Source: CAZEDK01 sp964511025 (lineage in GTDB: Bacteria > Patescibacteriota > Gracilibacteria > UBA1369 > GWF2-33-10). From it: a stretch of DNA of 6,538 nt. The stretch covers positions 1-6,538 of the forward strand of contig CAZEDK010000055.1 of NCBI GenBank assembly GCA_964511025.1. Reading direction: 5' to 3'. Below the pieces are notes generated by a model. That model was not told where the DNA came from. It did no database searches and saw only the letters and a program-made list of their open reading frames with translations. Of the stretch, positions 1-5,754 are shown piece after piece. Numbering within the stretch: position 1 is the stretch's first letter; each line of letters starts with the position of its first letter. The position numbers were made by a program, and so were the translations under genes.

Positions 1-18
1 AAATAAAGCTAAAGATAG

Positions 19-402
19 TGCAAGGTAGGTGTTTTATTTTTTGCCAAGACCCTTACTGACTGTGTGAATACCAAAAATGCTTTTCGTTTAATTCAATCAA
101 TTCCAAGCAAAAAAGCCGAACCATTCAAAATGTGGTTGGCACAAATTGGAAAAGAAAGGTTTGATGAGATAGAGAACCCAGAACTCGCACAAGAAAGAAT
201 GAAAAATCTTTATGAACAAAAAGTCAAAAAGATTATTCGATTTTGACAGCTGAAATCTCAAAAGCTACTTTTGGGATGACTCCAAGTGAGTATAGAACTT
301 TTAAAGAAATTCCAATTCAGGAAAAATTTTTAACAAACAATCAAAATCTCTTGCTTAAATGCAGCTTTTATCTTAAAATCCTGGAGCTTTTTAAGCAAGC
401 TT
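19..402 (+). pseudogene. Remnant of a BRO-family / phage antirepressor-like gene
   Basis: Two reading frames together give recognisable pieces of a BRO-N-type antirepressor-like protein. In frame 1, open from 19 after a TAG, the piece reads TDCVNTKNAFRLIQSIP and then a PSKKAEPFKMWLAQIG block followed by an EIENPELAQERMKNLYEQ block, ending about 220. The homologous continuation lies in frame 3 from about 228: DYSILTAEISKATFGMTPSE, then YRTFKEIP, running to a TAA at 400-402. As I recall the family, about 30-40 residues separate these blocks; here they are nearly joined, so an internal deletion with a frame change occurred near 220-230. The DNA-binding N-terminus is missing and the C-terminus diverges after about 320. 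The GTG at 64 lies mid-domain and is not a true start. Such genes come from phages or other mobile elements, so this is probably a relic of an old insertion beside the S1 gene. Identity rests on remembered family sequence. Confidence 0.82.
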
Positions 403-409
403 AATTTTT
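350..409 (+). terminator. Possible intrinsic terminator between the remnant and the S1 gene
   Basis: CTTGCTTAAA at 350-359 is a perfect 10-base inverted match to TTTAAGCAAG at 390-399, followed by CTTAATTTTT at 400-409. The loop is long (about 30 bases) and the stem is AT-rich, so it may be weak. It would separate transcription of the remnant from the S1 gene. Confidence 0.33.
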
Positions 410-450
410 GCAGAGACGAAGTTTGCTTGAAAATTTATTATTAAAGTCTT

Positions 451-459
451 TGCTACAAC
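451..459 (+). promoter_or_regulatory. Extended -10 promoter element of the S1 gene
   Basis: TGCTACAAC matches the extended -10 pattern TGnTATAAT at all but two bases (C for T at base 6, C for T at base 9). No good -35 box lies 16-18 bases upstream; TTGAAA at 427-432 is 21 bases away. A start site 5-8 bases downstream would fall on or just after the ATG at 464, implying a leaderless or very short-leader mRNA. The prgI promoter in this window carries the near-identical TGCTATAAT, which supports the assignment. Confidence 0.45.
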
Positions 460-463
460 AATT

Positions 464-1678
464 ATGACAGGCAAACAACAAACAAAAGATACTAATTTAA
501 TGGATGAGCTTTTGATGGATTATGAAATACCTTGTTTCCCAGCTATAGGTCAATTAATCGAAGGCACTGTAGTTAACAAAAGGAAAAACTGCATTTTGGT
601 TGATTTGTTCAATGGAGCATACACAGGCATCATAAGCGGTAAAGAAATAAAAGACAGTCTCAACAGCGCCAAAGATATGAATATTGGCGATACTATTTCC
701 GCAGTCATACTAGAAAGTGAAAATGAAGATGGTTTCGTTGTACTTTCCTTAAAAGCATCAAGCCAGCAAAAAGCATGGGATAGATTTTATAAAATCCACG
801 AAACTGACGATACTTTAACTATCAAACCAAAAGAAGCAAACAAAGGCGGGCTACTTGTGGAAACAGATGGTATTACTGGATTTTTACCTGTATCTCAATT
901 ATCACCTATTAATTATCCAAGGGTGAATAACACAGACACAGCACTGATTCTTCAGAAATTGCAGAGATTAATAGGCAAAGAATTCCAAGTAAAAATTATA
1001 GCAATTGATAAAGAAACAAATAAATTAATTTTTTCTGAAAAAGCAGTACAATCAGAACAACGCAAAAAAGTATTACAAGGCCTCAAAGTTGGACAAAAGA
1101 TTACAGGTAAGATAAGTGGAATTGTGAAATTTGGAATATTTGTCACATGGGATGGTCTTGAAGGTCTTGTCCACATTTCAGAAATCGAATGGGGACATGT
1201 AGCAAGCCCCGAAAATTATGGGTCAGTTGGCAATACAATCGAAGCATTAGTCATAGGAGTTGATAAAGATAAAATTTCATTAAGCATCAAACAATTGACC
1301 AAAGATCCATGGATCGAAGCTGCGCAAAAAATTAAAATGGGACAAATACTTTCAGGGAAAATCAATAGACTTACTGAGTTTGGAGCTTTTATGGAAATAG
1401 ATGATCAAATAAATGGACTAATTCATTTATCTGAAATGACAAAAACAGACGGCACCGAAGCAAAACATGCCGATGAAGTTGTAAAAATTGGGGATAATGT
1501 AACAGCAAAAGTAATTGCAATCGACACAAAAGAACACAGAATTGGTCTTAGCATGAAAACTCAGGAGGATAAAAAAGAAATCACAGTTACTGACACGCAA
1601 GAAAGTGAAGAAATAGATAAGAAGGAAGAGAAAAAAACTTCAAAAGGATCCGCTGGAAAAAACAAAAAAACTCCCTAA
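464..1678 (+). CDS. rpsA: 30S ribosomal protein S1, four S1 domains
   Basis: This 404-residue protein carries four consecutive S1 (OB-fold) RNA-binding domains, roughly residues 28-98, 117-195, 207-277 and 292-366. Domains 3 and 4 show the classic signatures FGIFVTWDGLEGLVHISE and FGAFMEIDDQINGLIHLSE; domain 2 is the most divergent (GGLLVETDGITGFLPVSQL). The tail from residue 367 is rich in Lys and Glu and probably disordered. S1 binds mRNA on the small ribosomal subunit and helps initiation on leaders that lack a strong Shine-Dalgarno. E. coli S1 has six domains; four-domain forms are common in other lineages. No ribosome binding site precedes the ATG at 464, and a -10 element ends at 459. 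If the mRNA begins just after 464, the ATG at 500 (residue 13) is the alternative start; domain 1 begins later, so function is unaffected. The gene stands alone, between an antirepressor remnant and a long structured spacer. Confidence 0.93.
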   Translation: MTGKQQTKDTNLMDELLMDYEIPCFPAIGQLIEGTVVNKRKNCILVDLFNGAYTGIISGKEIKDSLNSAKDMNIGDTISAVILESENEDGFVVLSLKASSQQKAWDRFYKIHETDDTLTIKPKEANKGGLLVETDGITGFLPVSQLSPINYPRVNNTDTALILQKLQRLIGKEFQVKIIAIDKETNKLIFSEKAVQSEQRKKVLQGLKVGQKITGKISGIVKFGIFVTWDGLEGLVHISEIEWGHVASPENYGSVGNTIEALVIGVDKDKISLSIKQLTKDPWIEAAQKIKMGQILSGKINRLTEFGAFMEIDDQINGLIHLSEMTKTDGTEAKHADEVVKIGDNVTAKVIAIDTKEHRIGLSMKTQEDKKEITVTDTQESEEIDKKEEKKTSKGSAGKNKKTP

Positions 1679-1829
1679 AAGACAACTTCACTTATACCTT
1701 TGATTAAATCATTATCTCTCGTATACTGATTTCTGTTTATTCTTTTCGTTAGAAAATGTAAACAGGAATTAGAGGTGATAAGTCTTTAGCTCATCACTTA
1801 CCATAACCGATAGATCTTGCGATATATCA

Positions 1830-1838
1830 ATTATAGCA
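1830..1838 (-). promoter_or_regulatory. Leftward extended -10 element, TGCTATAAT
   Basis: The minus strand reads TGCTATAAT, base for base the same 9-mer as at the prgI promoter (5274-5282). There is no good -35 box at 17 bases (AAGATT). A transcript would start near 1823 and run into the small hairpin at 1803-1777. The following frame encodes only a few residues, so any product would be a small RNA. It may be a chance match in AT-rich DNA. Confidence 0.25.
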
Positions 1839-1868
1839 AAGAGGACTAACTTAATCTTAGGCAATTCC

Positions 1869-1910
1869 GGAGCTGCAACTTCACAAAAGCAAAGGAGCTG
1901 CGACTTTACA
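1869..1910 (+). repeat. Pair of 17-base direct repeats, 25 bases apart
   Basis: GGAGCTGCAACTTCACA at 1869-1885 and GGAGCTGCGACTTTACA at 1894-1910 differ at two positions. The block is bracketed by GGCAA (about 1860) and TTGCC (1912-1916), and GCAACT at 1875-1880 can pair with AGTTGC at 1910-1915, so an RNA copy could fold in more than one way. GC content is visibly higher than in the surroundings. Function unknown. Confidence 0.5.
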
Positions 1911-1948
1911 GTTGCCTGCAAAGTATAACGGAAAACTAAGTACATGAT

Positions 1949-2029
1949 TGCTTTTAGGGAGGTGGATATATTTATTTGGATTTTTAAGTACATCCATCTC
2001 CTTAAAGCAGTTTCTATTTTTCTATTTTT
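1949..2029 (+). terminator. Long imperfect hairpin with T-rich tail (terminator or structured RNA)
   Basis: Bases 1949-1967 pair with 1992-2009 over 18 base pairs with one bulged T (1955) and two G-T pairs (1957/2002 and 1962/1997). The loop is 24 bases. It is followed by TTTCTATTTTTCTATTTTT at 2011-2029. The two wobble pairs are G-U only in a rightward transcript; in the leftward transcript they become C-A mismatches. The structure therefore favours RNA made in the + direction, such as the end of the S1 transcript, whose stop is 270 bases upstream. The large loop is unusual for a simple intrinsic terminator. Confidence 0.45.
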
Positions 2030-2067
2030 AAAAGATCTTTTTCAATTCCAAACTTTCAAATCTTAAA

Positions 2068-2096
2068 ATTATATCAGTTATTTTTTAAAAATGCAA
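2068..2096 (-). promoter_or_regulatory. Leftward promoter TTGCAT-N17-TATAAT inside the spacer
   Basis: On the minus strand TTGCAT (2096-2091) and a perfect TATAAT (2073-2068) are separated by exactly 17 bases. The -35 context TATTGCATT is identical to that of the candidate promoter of the minus-strand lipoprotein cluster. Transcription would start near 2061, just past the end of the beta-propeller gene, and run across the long hairpin. No recognised gene lies downstream, so it may drive a small RNA or an unrecognised short gene. The surroundings are very AT-rich, which raises the chance of a fortuitous match. Confidence 0.4.
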
Positions 2097-2113
2097 TACC
2101 AAAATCGGAAAAT

Positions 2114-3289
2114 CTATTTGCAATCTTGAATGTAGCACAAACTGTTTGTATTGTTTTGCTCAAAATCATCACAAATTCCATCACACCAGATTTCATTATT
2201 GACCTTGGATTCTTCCTTAATTTTTGTTTCAGAACCAGGTATCAAACTAACATAGACCATGAGATAATTGCCATTTTTTAGCTCTATTACAGACGGTTCT
2301 TTGAGAATATAGCTTTCTAGATCGCTTTCGCCATCAAGACTTAAAATATTTAGCGATTCGCTAGTCCATTCATTTCCATCCTGAGTAACAAAAGAAGCAA
2401 GTTTTTGAGCATTTGCATCGATATTATTTGCAAAAGCATAAAAACGATAAATATCTTTCGCCACTAATCCATTCGCCATTAAAAAATATGAATTGTCATA
2501 TTCTAATTCTATTTCATTTTCAAAAACAAAATATCTGCCATCACTTGATGTGCCATGTAAATTAACTGACGGTTTGCTTATGTCTCTAGCGAATATATGC
2601 CAATCATTGTTAATTCTAAGAACAGTTGGATCAAAAATTTGATATCCAGATGGAGCAAAAGCGAGTCCAATTTTACTAAAACGCAAACCGTCAATTCCCT
2701 CGCTATAGTAAGTTCGAGGTCCTTGACCATCATTAGGATCAACAGTTAAATAAAGTCGAAAAGTCCCATCATCAAGAATTATTATATCAGGATCTACAGG
2801 TGATGACATCCCTTCAAAACCACTGAGTTCTAAAAACTTATAAATCCAAGTTAAACCATTATCATCAGAAATAGCTACAACTGTTTGATTTTCTTTTGTA
2901 TCAGCTAACCAGCTAGTATAATATAGATAAATAATGCCGTTTTTATCAACAACCATATCAGGCACATCGCCTTGATCAGTGATTACTAGATTGTTTCGCG
3001 CGAAATTTAGTCCATCATTCGATGTTGCGCTAAGAATTCTCATGTTCCATGGACCTAACGCGTCAGGACCTTCACTATAGCCAACTTTTGGTTCAAAATC
3101 ACTTTTTATTTTTTCTTCTTTTTTATGTGACAATATACGATAAATCATTTCAGCCGTTTCAGCTCTTGTGATCTCTTGATATGGCAAAATCATACTATCA
3201 GTCGTAATCTTCGCCTCTGAAAAAAATAAGCTACCAATTATTAAATTAGCACTAACAATAATACAAATAAACAAAAACATTTTTTTCAC
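2114..3289 (-). CDS. Secreted five-bladed beta-propeller protein (GH43/sialidase-like) with half-SLH motif
   Basis: This 391-residue protein starts with a GTG (MKKMFLFICIIV); an ATG three codons in is the alternative. Residues 1-26 look like a signal peptide with a possible SEA-K cleavage site. Residues 39-54 (EITRAETAEMIYRILS) match the second half of an S-layer-homology motif, hinting at cell-wall attachment. Residues 65-350 form a five-fold repeat: five [DEV]P(D/T/S)-type strands (near 110, 166, 220, 272, 331) alternate with Asp-box-like turns SNDGLNF, SDDNGLTW, GIDGLRF, SSDGRYF and TQDGNEW. This fits a five-bladed propeller of the GH43/GH32/GH130 kind, so glycan binding or hydrolysis is plausible, but I cannot assign catalytic acids. 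The tail has four cysteines (369, 373, 385, 390) in a CDGICDDFE...C....C motif, a variant of the CGDGxCD tail seen on exported CPR proteins. It is last in a three-gene cluster, 14 bases after the small lipoprotein gene. Confidence 0.75.
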   Translation of the reverse strand: MKKMFLFICIIVSANLIIGSLFFSEAKITTDSMILPYQEITRAETAEMIYRILSHKKEEKIKSDFEPKVGYSEGPDALGPWNMRILSATSNDGLNFARNNLVITDQGDVPDMVVDKNGIIYLYYTSWLADTKENQTVVAISDDNGLTWIYKFLELSGFEGMSSPVDPDIIILDDGTFRLYLTVDPNDGQGPRTYYSEGIDGLRFSKIGLAFAPSGYQIFDPTVLRINNDWHIFARDISKPSVNLHGTSSDGRYFVFENEIELEYDNSYFLMANGLVAKDIYRFYAFANNIDANAQKLASFVTQDGNEWTSESLNILSLDGESDLESYILKEPSVIELKNGNYLMVYVSLIPGSETKIKEESKVNNEIWCDGICDDFEQNNTNSLCYIQDCK

Positions 3290-3303
3290 TTAAATGAAAA
3301 AAT

Positions 3304-3879
3304 TTACTGAATAATTAAAGTAGATCCAAGCGTATTAAGAATACCATCAACTTCTTCGTCGCTTATAATATCGGTATACTTAACAGCTACAAAAAGCCAT
3401 TGTTGATCGTTAGTCTGCGCAAGATAAGATTCTATAGTCGCAGGACTTGGGATTTTGGAACTTTGTTTTTCTCCTTCAGTTGGCTGACCAAGAAATGTTC
3501 TTGTTACTTTTGCTTCACCAGGCTTACTGGATCCCATATAAGCTCCTTTTAATTCAGTCAAAGCTTTTGTTTCATCTCCATTTAATAGTGTTTTGTATTC
3601 ATCCGGCAAAAGCGCGATAATAAGTTTCAAAGCGTCTTTACCTGCATTCGCATCATCAGGTATTGTTATTTGCCAGACATCATAAGAGTTACCTACATTT
3701 TCAATATTTTTTAATTCAACAGGGGATGAAAAACTTAATTTATCTCCAACTTGAATTTCATATAATTTAACAACTTCATCTGTTTTCTCTATTATCTGCG
3801 TTTGTTCTTGTTTATCGCATCCAATCATCAACAAAATCGATATCGTTGCTAAAATGAAAAGAATAGATTTGGTGTTCAT
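3304..3879 (-). CDS. Small exported lipoprotein of unknown function
   Basis: This 191-residue protein begins MNTKSILFILATISILLMIG followed by Cys21, a signal peptide with an acceptable though not ideal lipobox (M-I-G-C), so it is probably lipid-anchored outside the cell membrane. The mature part has a short acidic linker and then one alpha/beta domain. A strand-like start (GDKLSFSSPVEL) is followed by a KDALKLIIALLPDEY helix region, and the end reads WLFVAVKYTD then DEEVDGILNTLGSTLI. That ending (strand, then a helix that closes the domain) resembles PsbP/Mog1-type lipoproteins, but this is only an impression of fold and no function can be given. Apart from Cys21 it has no cysteines, unlike both neighbours. 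It is the middle gene of the minus-strand cluster, 26 bases after the CARDB-like lipoprotein. No Shine-Dalgarno precedes the ATG; the leader is T-rich (TTTTTTCATT). Confidence 0.7.
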   Translation of the reverse strand: MNTKSILFILATISILLMIGCDKQEQTQIIEKTDEVVKLYEIQVGDKLSFSSPVELKNIENVGNSYDVWQITIPDDANAGKDALKLIIALLPDEYKTLLNGDETKALTELKGAYMGSSKPGEAKVTRTFLGQPTEGEKQSSKIPSPATIESYLAQTNDQQWLFVAVKYTDIISDEEVDGILNTLGSTLIIQ

Positions 3880-3905
3880 AATGAAAAAATTAAATTCATA
3901 AAATT

Positions 3906-5099
3906 CTAATAGGTAAACGTGAATTCCTCCAAATTATCAGTTTCATCAAATTCGTCAATTTCAAAAGTGCCATCCGCTGTAATATAAAATGTGTAAGTTT
4001 GCCCTTTTTTCAACTCGTTATCAGCAAATACGCGAGATAATTTTTTACATAAAGAAGCAGGTCCGAGATTTTTTGCTGTTACAACCTCAGTCTTAACAAA
4101 ATCATAAGCATTAGTAAAGAGAACAGGCACATCTACATAATTTTCATCTATCAAATTTTGATAACCGGTACAAACGTATACTTCTATATAAGGATTTTGC
4201 CCTTCAGGACTATAAAATACGGCAGGTTGAGCAAAATTTATATTAATACCTTCATAAGGCAATGGGTAAAAGAAACTATAAGTGGAAGAGTTATCGTTTT
4301 CATCAAGCTCTTGTTGAAGATTATCAGGATCTATCACTGCTAACACGTTATAAGTTTGCCCGCGCTGGAAACTATCAACAAGCTGATAAGAACTTTGGAC
4401 GCATCCTTTGTTGGTAACATCAACATATGCAGCTACCCGGAAGTCAACAGGAGAACTATCATTGATAGTTACTATAAGTGTATTGGAAACGAGTTCCTCC
4501 GTCTCTCCGTATCCTAAACCGCTACCAACATAATCAAGACAAGAAGTAATTTGCACAGTGTCATAATAGACAGATGAACCGTCTACATGTGGCACAAATT
4601 CGATATCCTTGATATATAAATTAGCTGAAGATTTGGTTGGCTCGTAATCAAAACTATATTCAAATTTATTATTAATAGTATTTTTTTCTTGACTAGCGTT
4701 GATAAGATTCACCTTTGCCACATAAGTTTGACCATCTGTAAGATTAAGAGACTCTGTAGGTATTGGCCTACTATAACAGATTACTTTTTTCGTGCTATCG
4801 TAATACGTTAATGTTTTATCAGAGATCAGTTTTTGATTGATTTCCACTGTCAATTCAGTGCTTATGTCCGCGCTTGTATTTTTGAAATCCATACAATAAG
4901 AGACAACAATTGTTTGGTAATCGGTATATCGCAAATAGACATCCAGAATATAAGTATCAGCCGCTGTCGTGTTGGTGTTGGTTTTGATTTCATTTTTATT
5001 AATATTTAAACGAGCGCTAACATCCGATCCTTTAGTTGCACAACTATTCAACAAAGTAAGAAGTACAACCAATCCAAGTAAATATTTAATTTTATCCAT
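3906..5099 (-). CDS. Lipoprotein with three CARDB-like modules, one Cys pair each
   Basis: This 397-residue protein has a signal peptide ending in a good lipobox, LNSC with Cys20, so it is a predicted lipoprotein. The rest is three beta-rich modules of about 110-125 residues (about 48-153, 158-283 and 284-397). Each contains the motif GQTY (residues 123, 247 and 366) followed by a strand and an acidic Asn/Asp-rich turn (NTINNKFEYSF, DENDNSSTYSF, DETDNLEEFTF), the pattern of CARDB cell-adhesion domains. Each module also has exactly two cysteines (69/108, 187/233, 310/351) at equivalent places, which suggests one disulfide per module. Adhesion or protein binding at the cell surface is the likely role, inferred from the family. 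It is the first gene of the minus-strand cluster, with a candidate promoter at 5176-5148 and a leader of about 40 bases. The only ribosome-binding hint is a weak GGA just before the ATG. Confidence 0.77.
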   Translation of the reverse strand: MDKIKYLLGLVVLLTLLNSCATKGSDVSARLNINKNEIKTNTNTTAADTYILDVYLRYTDYQTIVVSYCMDFKNTSADISTELTVEINQKLISDKTLTYYDSTKKVICYSRPIPTESLNLTDGQTYVAKVNLINASQEKNTINNKFEYSFDYEPTKSSANLYIKDIEFVPHVDGSSVYYDTVQITSCLDYVGSGLGYGETEELVSNTLIVTINDSSPVDFRVAAYVDVTNKGCVQSSYQLVDSFQRGQTYNVLAVIDPDNLQQELDENDNSSTYSFFYPLPYEGININFAQPAVFYSPEGQNPYIEVYVCTGYQNLIDENYVDVPVLFTNAYDFVKTEVVTAKNLGPASLCKKLSRVFADNELKKGQTYTFYITADGTFEIDEFDETDNLEEFTFTY

Positions 5100-5147
5100 T
5101 TTTCCAGGTTAAGTTTTAAAAAATATAAATCCCACATTCACACACTA

Positions 5148-5176
5148 ATTTTAATTTAATGAAGGTATTAATGCAA
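5148..5176 (-). promoter_or_regulatory. Candidate promoter of the exported-protein cluster, TTGCAT-N17-TAAAAT
   Basis: On the minus strand TTGCAT (5176-5171) and TAAAAT (5153-5148) are 17 bases apart, giving a start near 5141 and a leader of about 40 bases to the ATG at 5099. The -35 and its flanks (TATTGCATT) are identical to those of the second leftward promoter at 2096. A perfect TTGACA also occurs at 5223-5218, but it has no -10 box at a workable distance. Confidence 0.42.
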
Positions 5177-5192
5177 TAGACACTTTACGGAT

Positions 5193-5210
5193 TTACTGCG
5201 CAATAATTTT
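5193..5210 (+). repeat. 18-base repeat, copy 1
   Basis: TTACTGCGCAATAATTTT occurs here and again, in the same orientation, at 6492-6509, with no mismatch. Both are preceded by AATAGAC (5175-5181 and 6485-6491), but here 11 extra bases separate the two blocks. After base 5210 the copies diverge, and this one lacks the hairpin that follows copy 2. It lies in the divergent control region, upstream of both flanking promoters' -35 boxes. Confidence 0.75.
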
Positions 5211-5253
5211 ATGATTATGTCAATCAACATATACAGTTCATAGACTTAGGATG

Positions 5254-5282
5254 TTCAGAAAACAGTAATTCTCTGCTATAAT
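5254..5282 (+). promoter_or_regulatory. Promoter of prgI and the TraC-like gene (extended -10)
   Basis: TGCTATAAT at 5274-5282 is a perfect extended -10 element; TTCAGA at 5254-5259 is a weak -35 at 17 bases. The TATAAT overlaps the ATG at 5281, so a transcript starting near 5289 would lack that ATG and use the GTG at 5305, leaving a leader of about 16 bases. Confidence 0.6.
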
Positions 5283-5304
5283 GTTAGGATTTCAATTTTC
5301 AATC

Positions 5305-5745
5305 GTGCAATTTAAAATTCCACAAGACGTACAATTAGAAGATAAAATAGTCGGCCCACTTACACTTAAACAATTAAGTATTTGCGCGATAGGTGGAACT
5401 ATAACCTATTTTTTTTATACAACGCTTTCAAAAAATTATTTCTGGGAAGTCTGGATTCTACCTGTAAGCCTAACTATCTTAATTACTTTAGCCATATCAT
5501 TTATTAAAATAAGTAACGTTACATTCACAAAATTTATATTACTTTTAATAGAATTCGCACTGAAACCTAGACGAAGAATATGGGAAAAAAGTGAAGGTTT
5601 AATATATCCATCAATTTTTTACACAATCAATAAAGAAAAGAAAAAAATAGAAAAGAAAATTGATGAAAAAGTTGAAACAAGTAAAGAGGGACTCAAAAGA
5701 ATAGAAGAAATTTCAAAAATTCTAGACAGTCATGGCAGTATATAA
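5305..5745 (+). CDS. PrgI-family membrane protein of a type IV secretion/conjugation-like system
   Basis: From the GTG at 5305 the protein is 146 residues and begins (M)QFKIPQDVQLEDKIVGPLTL, the usual N-terminus of CPR PrgI-family proteins. The upstream in-frame ATG at 5281 adds eight residues that the family lacks and is overlapped by the TATAAT box, so I prefer 5305. Two membrane helices follow (about residues 22-41, LSICAIGGTITYFF, and 47-68, EVWILPVSLTILITLAISFI), then FTKFILLLIEFALKPRRRIW, the conserved stretch ending in the basic RRRIW. The tail is charged, Lys/Glu-rich and probably helical. PrgI proteins resemble VirB3/TraA-side inner-membrane parts of conjugation systems and typically sit beside TraC/VirB4 ATPases; here a TraC-like gene starts 9 bases after the stop, in what is probably one operon. 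No Shine-Dalgarno lies at a normal distance; AGGA at 5286-5289 is 15 bases from the GTG. Confidence 0.87.
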   Translation: MQFKIPQDVQLEDKIVGPLTLKQLSICAIGGTITYFFYTTLSKNYFWEVWILPVSLTILITLAISFIKISNVTFTKFILLLIEFALKPRRRIWEKSEGLIYPSIFYTINKEKKKIEKKIDEKVETSKEGLKRIEEISKILDSHGSI

Positions 5746-5754
5746 TTTTAAAAA

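Larger units (their letters stand above)
1679..2113. other. 435-base structured intergenic region between converging genes
   Basis: The S1 gene enters from the left and the beta-propeller gene ends at the right edge. I see no convincing gene. Present are: a 10-base imperfect hairpin (1777-1786 with 1794-1803, one G-T and one A-C pair); a leftward TGCTATAAT at 1838-1830; a repeated 17-base unit at 1869-1910; a 9-base direct repeat TAAGTACAT at 1937-1945 and 1985-1993; a long hairpin 1949-2009 with a T-rich tail; a 12-base palindrome AAAAGATCTTTT at 2030-2041; and a leftward promoter at 2096-2068. A 74-codon leftward reading frame (1993-1769) has AAGGAG four bases before its ATG, but its product is not recognised and the motif lies inside the hairpin arm. 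The region could hold a small RNA, a decayed insertion, or only the 3' untranslated parts of two transcripts. Confidence 0.6.

Noticed and set aside
952..1176. 74-codon open frame on the minus strand
   Set aside because: It lies inside the S1 gene, antisense to domains 2-3, with no signals and no recognisable product.
1963..2064. GTG frame after GGGAG giving a 34-residue hydrophobic peptide (toxin-like)
   Set aside because: The apparent ribosome site is one arm of the hairpin, and T-rich DNA easily yields Phe/Ile/Leu-rich peptides; no promoter or antitoxin RNA is evident.
1679..2113. Known structured RNAs (RNase P, SRP, tmRNA, cobalamin riboswitch) in the spacer
   Set aside because: None of the conserved sequence blocks of these RNAs could be found on either strand.
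4158..4343. 61-codon open frame on the plus strand
   Set aside because: It is antisense to the third CARDB-like module and its product has no recognisable features.
5218..5223. Perfect TTGACA on the minus strand as the -35 of the lipoprotein cluster
   Set aside because: No -10-like hexamer lies 15-19 bases downstream; the position is occupied by the GC-containing repeat.
5723..5746. TAGACA plus TATAAT as a full promoter for the TraC-like gene
   Set aside because: The spacing is only 12 bases, too short for a normal promoter; only the -10 alone was kept, as a note.
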